DNA from: Sphingomonas endophytica
Lineage (GTDB): Bacteria > Pseudomonadota > Alphaproteobacteria > Sphingomonadales > Sphingomonadaceae
Assembly: GCF_001476895.1 (NCBI RefSeq)
Contig: NZ_LDTB01000005.1
Span: forward strand, 1 to 36,920
Direction: 5' to 3'
Length of the DNA stretch: 36,920 nt
The position numbers were made by a program, and so were the translations under genes. The notes under the pieces were generated by a model. It had not been told where the DNA came from and ran no database searches. It was given only the letters and a program-made list of their open reading frames with translations. This document shows positions 25,047 to 33,153 of the stretch, piece by piece (within the stretch, counting starts at the first letter, position 1; the number at the start of each line of letters is the position of its first letter).

Positions 25047-28000
25047 TCAGAAATTGAACCCCGCCGACAGCTTGATCGTGCGCGGCGGGTTGCCGCCGAT
25101 GCTGTACGACGAGATTTCGCGATAGACGCTCGGCGTGCCGTCGGTGCGGCTGTCGTCGAGCGGGTTGTTGTTGAACTCGACGTAATTGCGGTCGTTCATC
25201 AGGTTGATGATGTCGACGCGGAAGCGCAGCCGCGTCTCCTCGCCGATGAACTTGAGCGGGATGTACTTGGTCGCCGCGAAGTCGAGCTGGCGCCGGCCCC
25301 AGCGCCCGCCGTTCGCGCGCCGGAACGATCCCACCACGTCGCGGCGGAACGGTTGCGACGTATCGAGGAACGCGACCTGGTACAGCGGGCTCTCGATCTG
25401 GAACTTCGCCGACAGCGTGATGCCCAGCGGCGTGTCGACGCTGCCCGCCGTCACGAAGCGATGGCGCGGCACGCCGGCCGAGCGGCGGAACGGATAATCG
25501 CCGATCTGCGCGTAATCGAGCGAGAAATTCTCGCCGAACTGCCGGTTTTCCTCCGCTTCGGTGAAGGTGTAGGTCGCGTCCAGGCTCCACGGCGAGTCCG
25601 CCGTATAGTTCTTCGTCACCTTGAAATACGCGCTGTCGGCGTTCGTCTCCAGCCCGTTGGTGCCCAGGATGATCGCGCCATAGCCCTGCGGCGAGAAGCC
25701 GAACGGCGCGCCCGGCGTGTCGGTGGTGCTGTTGGGATCGTCGTAGAAGAACGTGCCGTCGGTGCGGCGATTGCCCAGCAGCCACGCGAAGCCGTTGCGG
25801 CTGCTGACATGCTGATAGCCCGCCTCCAGCTGCACGCGCTCGACCCGGGTGCGCAGGCCCAGGCTGAACTGGTCCGAATAGGGCACCTTCAGGTCGTTGT
25901 TGATGAAGCGCAATTCCCGCCCGCCGCCCGTCGCGCCGCCCAGCAGCCGCTGCCGCCCCTCGGGCGTCAGATAGACCGGATCCCAGTCGATGCACGTCGA
26001 CGACGGATTGGTGGTGCAATCCTCGGCCGCGATGCTGTTGGCGTTGCGGAACTGGAAGGTGCGGGTCGGGAACGCGCCGAAGCTCAGCTCCTGTTGCAGG
26101 AAGTCGAACTGGTTGCGGTCGTACGACCGGCCATAGCCGCCGAACACCGTGAACCGCCCGTCCTCGTCGAGCTTGTAGGTGAAGCCGATACGCGGCTGGA
26201 ACGCGCCGGTGAACGCCTTCCGGTTGCGCCCGGTCGAGAGATAGTCGGCGATATTGTAATCGGCGCGCGCCAGGTTCGGATAATTGGCCGCCGACACCGC
26301 ATCCAGGTTCGACTGCGGCGTCACGAAATCGAGGAACGCCGGCGTCCGCTCGTAATCCCAGCGCACGCCCAGGTTCAGCGTCAGCCGGCTCGACACGTCC
26401 CAATCGTCCTGGATGTACAGGCCGAGCTGGAAGTTGTTCGAATTGACGGTCGGCGTCCCGAATTCGCCCGGCGCGCCGAATTGCAGCCGGTACGGCACCG
26501 TGTTGTTGAACGACGTCTGCCCGAACAGATTGGCGTCATAGGTGAACAGCGGGTTGAGCAGATTCTGCTCGGTGGTGCGCAGCTTGATGAAGCGGGTCTT
26601 GAACCCGGCCTTGATCGTATGCCCCTCGAACCCGGTCCAGGTGAAATCGTCCTGGATCGTCCAGCCCTTCTGCCCCTTGTCCTGGAAATTGCCGCCCGCG
26701 CCGGTGCGGAACAGGTCGAAGCGGTTGACATTGCCGCCGTTGCGCAGCGTCGCCTGGAACAGCTGGCCGTTGCCGAACGTCGCCGGGGTCGGCGACCAGG
26801 TGACGTCCTCATAGGCGACGCGCAGGTCGTTGATCCAGCGGTCGGCGGTATGCTGCCAGCGCGCGAGGCCACGCCATTCCTTCACGCGGTTGTTGGTGCC
26901 GGTCGACACGGTGTTGAAGCCGTTGCCGAGCTGGAAGCCGCTTTCGTTGCGATACTTGCCCGACAGCTCGATCAGGTCGGCGTCGGTCGGCTCGACGTCG
27001 ATCTTGCCGAAATACAGGTCTTCCCTGAAGTTGTTGTTGAACGCGCCGAACAGCGGCTGATATTGCGACGGCAGGCTGCTGATCGGCACGCCGTTATTGG
27101 GGTTCACGTCGACCGGGCGTTGCTGCCGCTTGCCTTCGTAGCTGCCGAAGAAATGCGCGACATCCTTGATGATCGGGCCGCCCAGCGCGATGCCGAACTG
27201 CTTGTCCTCGGTCCGCACCTTGGCGATCTTCGCCGGGAAGATCTCGGTCGGGCGCAGGTCGCGCAGCGACTGATCGGTATAGTCGAAGAAGCCCTCGCCG
27301 TGGAATTCGTTGGTGCCCGACTTCGTGCCCGCGACGATCGCGACCGAGCTGACCTGGTCGAATTCGGCCTTATAGTTCGACGACAGCACCTGATATTCGC
27401 CGATCGCCAGCTGCGGGAACGGATTGCCGGGGGTGGAATCCTGCCCGGTGATGCCGTTCTTGAGGACGTAATCCTTCTGGCTGATGCCGTCGATGAACAC
27501 GTTGACGCTGTTCGATCGCTGCGCGCCGCCCTGGATCGCGACCTGCCCGTCGGCGCCCTGTTCGACCAGCCGGACGCCCGGCGCCAGATCGGCGAAGGCC
27601 AGGAAGTTGCGGTTGTTCTGCGGCAATTGCTCGATCAGCCGCTGCGTGACGGTGATCCCGACCGTACCGCCCGACAATTGCCGGATGCGGTTGGCGGTGA
27701 CGATGATGTCGCCCGCCTCGCCCCCGGCCGGCGGCGCGGTGTCCGCGCCCGCCGTCTCGCCCTCGGCCGCATCGGTCGCGGGCGGCTGTGCGGGGGCCAT
27801 GGTGGTGGTCAGGTCGATGTCCAGCCCGGCATTCTGCCCGACCTGCAGCGTGAACGTGTCGGACCGGCGCGCGCCCTTCTGCGTCTTGATCTCCAGCCGG
27901 TACGATCCGGCGCCGACCGACGCGAAATTGTAGCTGCCGTCCGCGCCCAGCGCGGTGGTGCGGCGGAAGCCGGTGTTGACCTCGACCAGCGCGACCTCCT

Positions 28001-28151
28001 GCACCGGATTGTCCGGCGTCGAGGTGATCTTGCCGCGCAGCGACGCCTGCCCGACCTGCGCCGTGGCCGGCGCGCTCCACGTCATGCCCGCGCCGACACC
28101 CGCCAGCATCGTCGCACCGGCCAGTGCCAGCCGGAAAGCCCGCTTTGTCAT
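25047..28151 (-). CDS. Oar-like TonB-dependent receptor with carboxypeptidase-regulatory domain
   Basis: 1034 residues from the ATG at 28151, chosen because MTKRAFRLALAGATMLAGVG starts a proper signal peptide ending ATAQ. Residues about 35-110 are a carboxypeptidase-regulatory-like beta-sandwich (NPVQEVALVEVNTGFRRTTA). After a Pro/Ala linker come the TonB-box-like DIIVTANRIR, the plug (FADLAPGVRLVEQG, VNVFIDGISQKDYV, SSVAIVAGTKSGTNEFHG) and a long barrel ending in SAGFNF. This architecture is typical of receptors for oligosaccharides or large substrates in sphingomonads. With the GH144-like and GH3 genes close by, a glucan-derived oligosaccharide is a reasonable but unproven substrate. Confidence 0.9.
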   Translation of the reverse strand: MTKRAFRLALAGATMLAGVGAGMTWSAPATAQVGQASLRGKITSTPDNPVQEVALVEVNTGFRRTTALGADGSYNFASVGAGSYRLEIKTQKGARRSDTFTLQVGQNAGLDIDLTTTMAPAQPPATDAAEGETAGADTAPPAGGEAGDIIVTANRIRQLSGGTVGITVTQRLIEQLPQNNRNFLAFADLAPGVRLVEQGADGQVAIQGGAQRSNSVNVFIDGISQKDYVLKNGITGQDSTPGNPFPQLAIGEYQVLSSNYKAEFDQVSSVAIVAGTKSGTNEFHGEGFFDYTDQSLRDLRPTEIFPAKIAKVRTEDKQFGIALGGPIIKDVAHFFGSYEGKRQQRPVDVNPNNGVPISSLPSQYQPLFGAFNNNFREDLYFGKIDVEPTDADLIELSGKYRNESGFQLGNGFNTVSTGTNNRVKEWRGLARWQHTADRWINDLRVAYEDVTWSPTPATFGNGQLFQATLRNGGNVNRFDLFRTGAGGNFQDKGQKGWTIQDDFTWTGFEGHTIKAGFKTRFIKLRTTEQNLLNPLFTYDANLFGQTSFNNTVPYRLQFGAPGEFGTPTVNSNNFQLGLYIQDDWDVSSRLTLNLGVRWDYERTPAFLDFVTPQSNLDAVSAANYPNLARADYNIADYLSTGRNRKAFTGAFQPRIGFTYKLDEDGRFTVFGGYGRSYDRNQFDFLQQELSFGAFPTRTFQFRNANSIAAEDCTTNPSSTCIDWDPVYLTPEGRQRLLGGATGGGRELRFINNDLKVPYSDQFSLGLRTRVERVQLEAGYQHVSSRNGFAWLLGNRRTDGTFFYDDPNSTTDTPGAPFGFSPQGYGAIILGTNGLETNADSAYFKVTKNYTADSPWSLDATYTFTEAEENRQFGENFSLDYAQIGDYPFRRSAGVPRHRFVTAGSVDTPLGITLSAKFQIESPLYQVAFLDTSQPFRRDVVGSFRRANGGRWGRRQLDFAATKYIPLKFIGEETRLRFRVDIINLMNDRNYVEFNNNPLDDSRTDGTPSVYREISSYSIGGNPPRTIKLSAGFNF

Positions 28152-28537
28152 GATGTTCCGTCCCTGCCTGTTCTTTTGTCGCCCCCGCCCGCACGACCCG
28201 CGCCGCCCAGCCGAAGGCTGTCCCCAACGCGCGAGGAACAACATTGATCCCGTATCGTAACGGTCGCTTCATGGAGGTGTCATGGAGGGCCGACGGATGA
28301 GGCGGCGTCAGCACTCACCCGAAGGTCAACCGCACGGGCCGCAAGAGCCGCGAGGCGGTTGGCCGGCTGGGTGGCAAGCCGAAGGGACAGACAGGTTGGG
28401 ATCTTGCCTGGCTGTATGGTCCGGCTTCTCATCCCGACCTTGTCCCGGCCTTCGATCCGGCTTTTGGTTGAATTTTGTTCCAGACAGGAATATATCGCCG
28501 TCTGCAAACGTCAGAAGGCTAACGCCTTGTGAGATCG
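28152..28537. other. Intergenic region upstream of the Oar-like receptor
   Basis: No convincing gene is seen. CAACCGC (28327-28333) and GCGGTTG (28355-28361) form a 7-bp inverted repeat. CAACATTG (28239-28246) reads CAATGTTG towards the receptor gene and weakly resembles the TGTTGCA sites elsewhere. TGCAAACGTCA (28503-28513) is a direct copy of the 11 bp around the start codon of the small peptide gene (28691-28701). Confidence 0.35.
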
Positions 28538-28567
28538 GACCCCCGGCCATGCCAGTGGCCGGGGGTC
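28538..28567 (-). terminator. Perfect 12-bp hairpin downstream of the 30-aa peptide gene
   Basis: GACCCCCGGCCA and TGGCCGGGGGTC flank a TGCCAG loop. On the minus strand it lies about 43 nt beyond the small peptide stop. It lacks a T-run but is very stable. It shares its loop sequence with the neighbouring hairpin. Confidence 0.5.
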
Positions 28568-28575
28568 AATCGTTT

Positions 28576-28601
28576 GGGGGCCGGGTGCCAGCCCGACCCC
28601 C
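28576..28601 (-). other. Second hairpin with the same TGCCAG loop
   Basis: GGGGGCCGGG and CCCGACCCCC pair with one mismatch around TGCCAG, 9 nt after the peptide stop codon. Its arms could also pair with those of the hairpin at 28538-28567, so two alternative RNA folds are possible. Confidence 0.45.
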
Positions 28602-28609
28602 GCCCGTGC

Positions 28610-28702
28610 CTACTTGGAGCGGGACACCTCGACGACCTTGAGAATCAAGGTCGCGAAGGCGAACAGCACGCCAAGAAACAGGCAGATTTGTGCAAACGTC
28701 AT
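28610..28702 (-). CDS. 30-residue hydrophobic membrane peptide (toxin-like)
   Basis: The ORF encodes MTFAQICLFLGVLFAFATLI followed by LKVVEVSRSK. One hydrophobic span of about 20 residues is followed by a charged tail. Size, span and charged end resemble small holin-like or type I toxin peptides, which are usually regulated by antisense or leader RNA. An SD-like AGGGAAGAAG lies upstream, preceded by a hairpin, and two stable hairpins follow the stop. It lies between the divergent receptor and GH3 genes. A harmless role, such as a small membrane subunit or modulator, is equally possible. I found no known family with certainty. Confidence 0.5.
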   Translation of the reverse strand: MTFAQICLFLGVLFAFATLILKVVEVSRSK

Positions 28703-28719
28703 CTGCTTCTTCCCTAGAG

Positions 28720-28740
28720 GACGGCGCAATTGCCGCCGTC
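28720..28740 (-). promoter_or_regulatory. Leader hairpin just upstream of the peptide ribosome binding site
   Basis: GACGGC and GCCGTC flank a centre containing the palindrome GCAATTGC. On the minus strand the structure ends about 5 nt before AGGGAAGAAG, the ribosome binding site of the 30-aa peptide. It could control translation, but might also be incidental. Confidence 0.3.
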
Positions 28741-29030
28741 GCGGGATATGGCGAAGCGTACCAACGCGGGCAACCAACATTCACGCAACCGCCGGCAACC
28801 ACCGGATCGGCCATGGAGAAGACAGGACAACGCGCCTGGTCTGTTCAACGACGACTTGCATTCGTTCGGGAATATCGACGCGGCATGCGTCCTTATCGGC
28901 AAGCCGCTGACGACACCATGGGAACACGCCCCTCGCCATCGCGCTGTCCGCAGGCGTAAGCGGACCCACGGGAACGACCGCCACGGCACCGCACGGGAAC
29001 CCCGCCGGGGGTCGCCGCGCTGCCCGTCGC
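28741..29030. other. Intergenic region between the peptide and GH3 genes
   Basis: No further gene is convincing. GTCCGC (28946-28951) and GCGGAC (28960-28965) form a 6-bp inverted repeat with an 8-bp spacer about 100 bp before the GH3 start, a possible operator. Promoters for the peptide (leftward) and GH3 (rightward) genes must lie here or nearby, but I cannot place them. Confidence 0.3.
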
Positions 29031-29050
29031 GACAGGACAGGACAGGACAG
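29031..29050. repeat. Pentanucleotide tandem repeat (GACAG)x4 before the GH3 ribosome binding site
   Basis: Four exact GACAG copies end 4 bp before AGGGAG (29054-29059), the ribosome binding site of the GH3 gene. Slippage would change the distance between promoter and ribosome binding site in 5-bp steps. Confidence 0.6.
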
Positions 29051-29067
29051 GAAAGGGAGTGGACACA

Positions 29068-31332
29068 GTGAACGGACAGGGCATTTCGCGGCGGGCATGG
29101 CTGGCGGGCGCGGGCGCGGCGGTGGCCTGGGCGGCCAGCCCGGCGCGCGCGCTGCTGGCGAACGCCGCCACGACCGCGCTGCCGCCGCAGGTGGAGGCGT
29201 TGATCGCGCGGATGACCGTCGTCGAGAAGGCCGGGCAGCTGACGCTGATGGCCGCCGCCTGGGCGGGCGGCGCGGCGGTGACGCTGAACCCGGCCGGCTC
29301 GGCCTCCAACTTCGACGCGCAGCTGCGCGCGACGCGGCGCGGCGAGCTGACCGGCGTGTTCAACGGCAATGGCGCGGAAATGGCGCGGCGGATGCAGACC
29401 GAGGCGGTGCGCCGCTCGCGGCTGAAGATCCCGCTGCTGTTCGCGGCCGACGTCATCCACGGCCTGCGCACCGTCTTCCCGGTGCCGCTGGCCGAGGCGG
29501 CGAGCTTCGACCCCGAACTGGTCCGCCGCACCGCGCGCGCCGCCGCGATCGAGGCGTCGGCATCGGGGATCGACTGGACCTTCGCGCCGATGGTCGACAT
29601 CGCGCGCGACGCGCGCTGGGGGCGCGGCGTGGAGGGCGCGGGCGAGGACGTGCTGCTCGGCCGCCGCATCGCCGAGGCGCGGGTACAGGGCTTCCAGGGG
29701 CCGCGCGGCATCGACGCGCCGGATGCGGTCGCGGCCTGCGCCAAGCATTTCGTCGCCTATGGCGCGGGCGAGGGCGGGCTGGACTATAACAGCGTCGACG
29801 TGTCCGAGCGCACGTTGCGCGACGTCTATTTCCCGCCGTTCCAGGCGGCGTTCGCGGCCGGCGCGCCGACCGTGATGGCGTCGTTCAACGACCTGTCGGG
29901 GATTCCGGCTACCGCCAATCCGTGGCTGCTCGACACCGTGCTGCGCCGCGAATGGGGGTTCGGCGGGCTGGTCGTCTCCGACTATACCGGCGACGAGGAA
30001 CTGATCGCGCACGGGCTGGCGGCGGATGCGCGCGACGCGACGAAGCTCGCCTTCCTCGCCGGGGTCGACATGTCGATGCAGAGCGGCTTCTACCTGAAAT
30101 ACCTGCCCGATCTGGTCGAAAAGGGCGAGGTGCCGATGGCGCGGCTCGACCAGGCGGTGCGGCGCGTGCTGGCGCTGAAGGTCGCGCTGGGGCTGTTCGA
30201 CGATCCGTTCCGCCGCATCGATCCGGCGCGCGAAAAGGCGCGCATCCGCACGCCCGAGATGCTGGCGCTGGCGCGCGAGGCGGGCGCGCGTTCGATCGTG
30301 ATGCTGAAGAACGAGCAGCGGCTGCTGCCTTTGCCGCGCAGCGGCAAGCGCATCGCGCTGATCGGTCCGTTCGCGGGCGGCGGCCATGACCTGATCGGCC
30401 CGTGGAACGTCTATGGCACCGATCGCGAGGCGGTCGACCTGGCGACGGCGGTGCGCGCGACCGTCACCGATCCGGCGGCCGTGACGATCGACGACGGCAG
30501 CGACATGGCGCGCGCGGTCGCGGCGGCGCGCGCGGCCGACGTGGTGGTGCTGGCGATCGGCGAGACGCAGGACATGTCGGGCGAGGCGCAGTCGCGCACC
30601 GCGATCGTCGTGCTCCCCGCGCAACAGGCGCTGGCCGAGGCGGTCGCCGCGACCGGCACGCCAATGGTCGTGCTGCTGCGCACCGGGCGCGCGCTGGCGC
30701 TGTCGGGCGCGGTGGTCGATGCGCGCGCGATCCTGGTGACGTGGTTCCTGGGGTCACAGGACGGGCCGGCGATCGCCGACGTGCTGTTCGGCGCGGTCTC
30801 GCCCTCGGCGCGGCTGCCGGTGTCCTTCCCGCGCGCGGCGGGCCAGGTGCCCTATTATTACGCGCACCGCAGCACCGGCCGCCCCAACCCACCGGGCGCG
30901 CCGCAACCGTTCAAGGCGCATTATCGCGAGGTGCCCAACAGCGCCTTGTTCCCGTTCGGCCACGGCCTGACCTATGGCGAGATCGCTTATTCGGGGCTGG
31001 AGCTCAGCGCGAAGACGCTGCGCGCGGGCGAGACGCTGACGGTGCGCGCGACCGTCGCCAACACCGGCCCCCGCGCGGCGGTGGAGGTGGTGCAGCTCTA
31101 CGTCCACGACGTCGCGGCCAGCGTGACGCAGCCGGTGCGGCTGCTGAAGGGCTTCACCCGCGTCGCGCTGGCCCCCGGCGCGCGTCAGACGGTGACGTTC
31201 ACGCTGACCCGCGACGACCTGCTGTTCACCGGCCGCGACCTGCGCCCGACCGTCGAGCCCGGCGCCTTCCGCGTCTGGGTCGCGCCGTCCGCCGAGGCCG
31301 AGGGGCTGGCGGGGACGTTCGTGCTGGCGTGA
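29068..31332 (+). CDS. bglX: GH3 family beta-glucosidase, Tat-exported
   Basis: 754 residues from the GTG at 29068, which has AGGGAG 8 nt upstream; a GTG at 29059 overlaps that site. ISRRAWLAGAGAAVAWAASP is a twin-arginine signal. The GH3 N-terminal barrel shows ADVIHGLRTVFPVPLAEAAS and FAPMVDIARDARWGRGVEG, then the nucleophile Asp305 in VVSDYTGDEE. The C-terminal domain has a likely acid/base Glu506 in MSGEAQSRT and ends in a fibronectin-III-like domain (about 650-754). BglX-type enzymes remove glucose from beta-linked oligosaccharides in the periplasm. With the nearby GH144-like enzyme and receptor it could finish beta-1,2-glucan breakdown. It stops 3 bp before the stop of a convergent gene. 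Confidence 0.9.
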   Translation: MNGQGISRRAWLAGAGAAVAWAASPARALLANAATTALPPQVEALIARMTVVEKAGQLTLMAAAWAGGAAVTLNPAGSASNFDAQLRATRRGELTGVFNGNGAEMARRMQTEAVRRSRLKIPLLFAADVIHGLRTVFPVPLAEAASFDPELVRRTARAAAIEASASGIDWTFAPMVDIARDARWGRGVEGAGEDVLLGRRIAEARVQGFQGPRGIDAPDAVAACAKHFVAYGAGEGGLDYNSVDVSERTLRDVYFPPFQAAFAAGAPTVMASFNDLSGIPATANPWLLDTVLRREWGFGGLVVSDYTGDEELIAHGLAADARDATKLAFLAGVDMSMQSGFYLKYLPDLVEKGEVPMARLDQAVRRVLALKVALGLFDDPFRRIDPAREKARIRTPEMLALAREAGARSIVMLKNEQRLLPLPRSGKRIALIGPFAGGGHDLIGPWNVYGTDREAVDLATAVRATVTDPAAVTIDDGSDMARAVAAARAADVVVLAIGETQDMSGEAQSRTAIVVLPAQQALAEAVAATGTPMVVLLRTGRALALSGAVVDARAILVTWFLGSQDGPAIADVLFGAVSPSARLPVSFPRAAGQVPYYYAHRSTGRPNPPGAPQPFKAHYREVPNSALFPFGHGLTYGEIAYSGLELSAKTLRAGETLTVRATVANTGPRAAVEVVQLYVHDVAASVTQPVRLLKGFTRVALAPGARQTVTFTLTRDDLLFTGRDLRPTVEPGAFRVWVAPSAEAEGLAGTFVLA

Positions 31333-31335
31333 CGC

Positions 31336-31680
31336 TCAGCGCCGCGACACCGCGCGCTGCGCCGGACAGATGCCCGCCAGGAAGCGCGGCATCAATCCGG
31401 TGCGGCGCAGCGCGGGCATATAGGCGGCGGCTTCGCACGACGCGCGGCTGCCCTCGGCGGCGTCGCACGATGCGATGCCGCCGTCCGCGGCGCGCGGCAG
31501 CGCCCGGTCCAGACGCCGGCGATCGGGCGCCGACAGCCGCGCCCTGAAATCGTCGAGCGATTGCAGGGTGTCGCCGGGCGTCATCGCGACGATGTCCGAC
31601 GCCGCGCAGGCCGGCGCGGGATGGGCGGACGATGAAGGAGCGGATGGCGCCGCTAGTACCAAGGCAAGAGCGAACAGCAC
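31336..31680 (-). CDS. Small secreted cysteine-containing protein, function unknown
   Basis: 114 residues from a GTG at 31680 with GGGAG 7 nt upstream. VLFALALVLAAPSAPSSSAH begins a signal peptide. The mature protein holds four cysteines (PACAAS, SCDAAEGSRASC, GICP), so two disulfides are possible. I do not recognise the family. It follows the AraC-family gene on the same strand after 100 bp and meets the GH3 gene tail to tail with only 3 bp between them, which leaves no room for a separate terminator. Confidence 0.6.
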   Translation of the reverse strand: MLFALALVLAAPSAPSSSAHPAPACAASDIVAMTPGDTLQSLDDFRARLSAPDRRRLDRALPRAADGGIASCDAAEGSRASCEAAAYMPALRRTGLMPRFLAGICPAQRAVSRR

Positions 31681-31780
31681 GACATTCTCCCGTGGCGATC
31701 GGCGCCGCGAGGGCGGCGGCGACCGCGATCGATCGTGGCGCGCTCCGCTTACATTTCGCTGACGGACCGCTGCCCGCCGC

Positions 31781-32785
31781 TCAGTCCGCGCGGACGGTCG
31801 CTTCCTTCAGCAGCGCCAGCCGCATCTCGGACGGCGACGTGCCGTAGATGCGCCGGAACAGCTTGGTGAAGTCCGACGCGCTGCCCCCGAAGCCGGCGCC
31901 GCGCGCCAGTTCCTGGATCGGCGCGTCGGGCGTGCTGCGCAGCAATTGCAGGAAGGTGCGCAGCCGGTGGTCGCGCAGATATGCCGCCACGGTCATGCCC
32001 TGGCCGGCGAAGGCGGTGTAGAGGCTGCTGCGCGACACGTTCAGCATGGTGGCGATCCGGGCGGTGGTCAGTTCCGGGTCGCTGCCCGTGGCGGCGACCA
32101 GCGTCTTCACGCGCGCGACCAGGTGCGATTTCGCCTCCGCCACGCTCGGCCCGGTCTGGCGGATCATCGCGAGCGCGACGTCGGCGGTGGTGGTCAGCGC
32201 CACGTCGAACGTCGCCGGCGAGACCGACCCCAGCGCGCCGACCATATAGCGCACCTGCAGGCCGAACAGCTCGGCCAGCTCGCTGTCGGTGAACACCTGT
32301 CCCGCGATCCCGCGCAGCCGCGCCGCGTCCACCGCCGCGACGACGGCGGGGCGCGGCACGAAGATCGCCACGACATGCGCGGGATAGTCGCGCATCACAT
32401 GCGGCACCGCCGTGTCGAGCATGAACACGTCGCCGTCGCGCAGCCGCAGCAGCCGGCCGTCGGTTTCCACCTCCATCCGGCCATGGGTGATGAAACAGGC
32501 CAGCAATCCGTCCATGCTGTCGGCGTCGTCATCCTCCTTGCGCCGCCCGGTCTCGCCGGCGTTGCGCGACATCGAATGGAGGAACGCCGCCGTCGATCCG
32601 ACGAACCAGCGCATCGTCGTGTTCACCGGCCCGCCGTCGAAACAGACCGGCGGGGTGCGGCGATAGAGGAAGGTCTCCTCCAGGTAATCGCGCACACCGG
32701 GCGTCGCCTGGGTGCTGTCGACCTCGGCCGCCTCGAAGCGCTTGGCCCGCCAGGGCCGGTACTGGTCCGGTTTGGGCGACGTCAT
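31781..32785 (-). CDS. AraC-family transcriptional regulator
   Basis: 334 residues. Residues about 60-180 form the AraC-type cupin sensor domain (THGRMEVETDGRLLRLRDGD, then VFMLDTAVPHV). The C-terminal 100 residues hold the two helix-turn-helix motifs: ARIATMLNVSRSSLYTAFAG and IQELARGAGFGGSASDFTKL, followed by FRRIYGTSPSEMR, the family signature. The layout resembles FeaR-like regulators. Repeated CGTCC half-sites upstream suggest autoregulation. Its targets are unknown; the adjacent glycan genes are candidates. The ribosome binding site is weak. Confidence 0.92.
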   Translation of the reverse strand: MTSPKPDQYRPWRAKRFEAAEVDSTQATPGVRDYLEETFLYRRTPPVCFDGGPVNTTMRWFVGSTAAFLHSMSRNAGETGRRKEDDDADSMDGLLACFITHGRMEVETDGRLLRLRDGDVFMLDTAVPHVMRDYPAHVVAIFVPRPAVVAAVDAARLRGIAGQVFTDSELAELFGLQVRYMVGALGSVSPATFDVALTTTADVALAMIRQTGPSVAEAKSHLVARVKTLVAATGSDPELTTARIATMLNVSRSSLYTAFAGQGMTVAAYLRDHRLRTFLQLLRSTPDAPIQELARGAGFGGSASDFTKLFRRIYGTSPSEMRLALLKEATVRAD

Positions 32786-32827
32786 CGCGCCATCATAGGC
32801 GGCTGATGTGCATCATGCATGAGGCAA

Positions 32828-32935
32828 TCCGTCCAGCCGACAGGCATTTCGTCCAGTCCGGCGGCGGACGCGATCCCGCGCGCGTCTCGCGACAGGACGA
32901 TTGAACGAATATCCCGTCGCGCCGGACGAATGGCC
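32828..32935. promoter_or_regulatory. Repeated CGTCC half-sites upstream of the AraC-family gene
   Basis: CGTCCAGCC (32830-32838) and CGTCCAGTCC (32850-32859) are direct repeats exactly 20 bp apart, about two helical turns. Inverted copies of the core (GGACG) lie at 32866-32870, 32895-32899 and 32924-32928. The last, read in reverse as GGCCATTCGTCC, closely matches GGCATTTCGTCC at 32843-32854. AraC-type regulators often bind such spaced direct repeats. Confidence 0.45.
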
Positions 32936-33050
32936 AAATGACACCGCCGTGCGCTCGCCGTTAAGGATGCGGCGTACCTGCTGGCGATCATCTTGCCGAT
33001 GCGCCCGCGGACGGGCGTGAACCGTATCAGCTGCATCAAGGGGGGCGGAC

Positions 33051-33125
33051 ATGAAGACATTCCTGCTGCTGCGGTGCTGGCATCAGGCAAGGCCGCCGAT
33101 GTTGACACCGCATCGCCGGTCCTAG
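33051..33125 (+). CDS. 24-codon ORF upstream of the AT-rich PEP-CTERM gene
   Basis: ATG 33051 follows a strong GGGGGGCGG and encodes MKTFLLLRCWHQARPPMLTP plus four residues. The first seven residues look like the start of a signal peptide. A single-base shift would open a frame (VLASGKAADVDTASPVLAFL) that ends in the TGA overlapping the next ATG at 33154. It may be a leader peptide or the remains of a gene. The rest of 32936-33050 holds nothing I recognise. Confidence 0.2.
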   Translation: MKTFLLLRCWHQARPPMLTPHRRS

Positions 33126-33153
33126 CCTTTCTTGAAATTCTTCGGGGGATTAC

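Noticed and set aside
22944..28247. A 1767-codon open frame on the plus strand
   Set aside because: It runs antisense to the GH144-like and TonB receptor genes, which show clear domains and signals. Long antisense frames are expected in high-GC DNA, and its translation is Arg/Ala/Val-rich without motifs.
28282..28641. A 119-codon plus-strand ORF between the receptor and peptide genes
   Set aside because: No ribosome binding site, low-complexity content and overlap with the terminator hairpins.
28946..28965. Inverted repeat GTCCGC/GCGGAC as a second copy of the antitoxin operator
   Set aside because: The arms match those at 7201-7228, but the spacer is 4 bp shorter and the flanks differ, so the same protein is unlikely to bind both.
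33102..33130. Promoter with perfect TTGACA before the AT-rich PEP-CTERM gene
   Set aside because: No acceptable -10 hexamer occurs at 15-19 bp spacing (GCCTTT at 17 bp).
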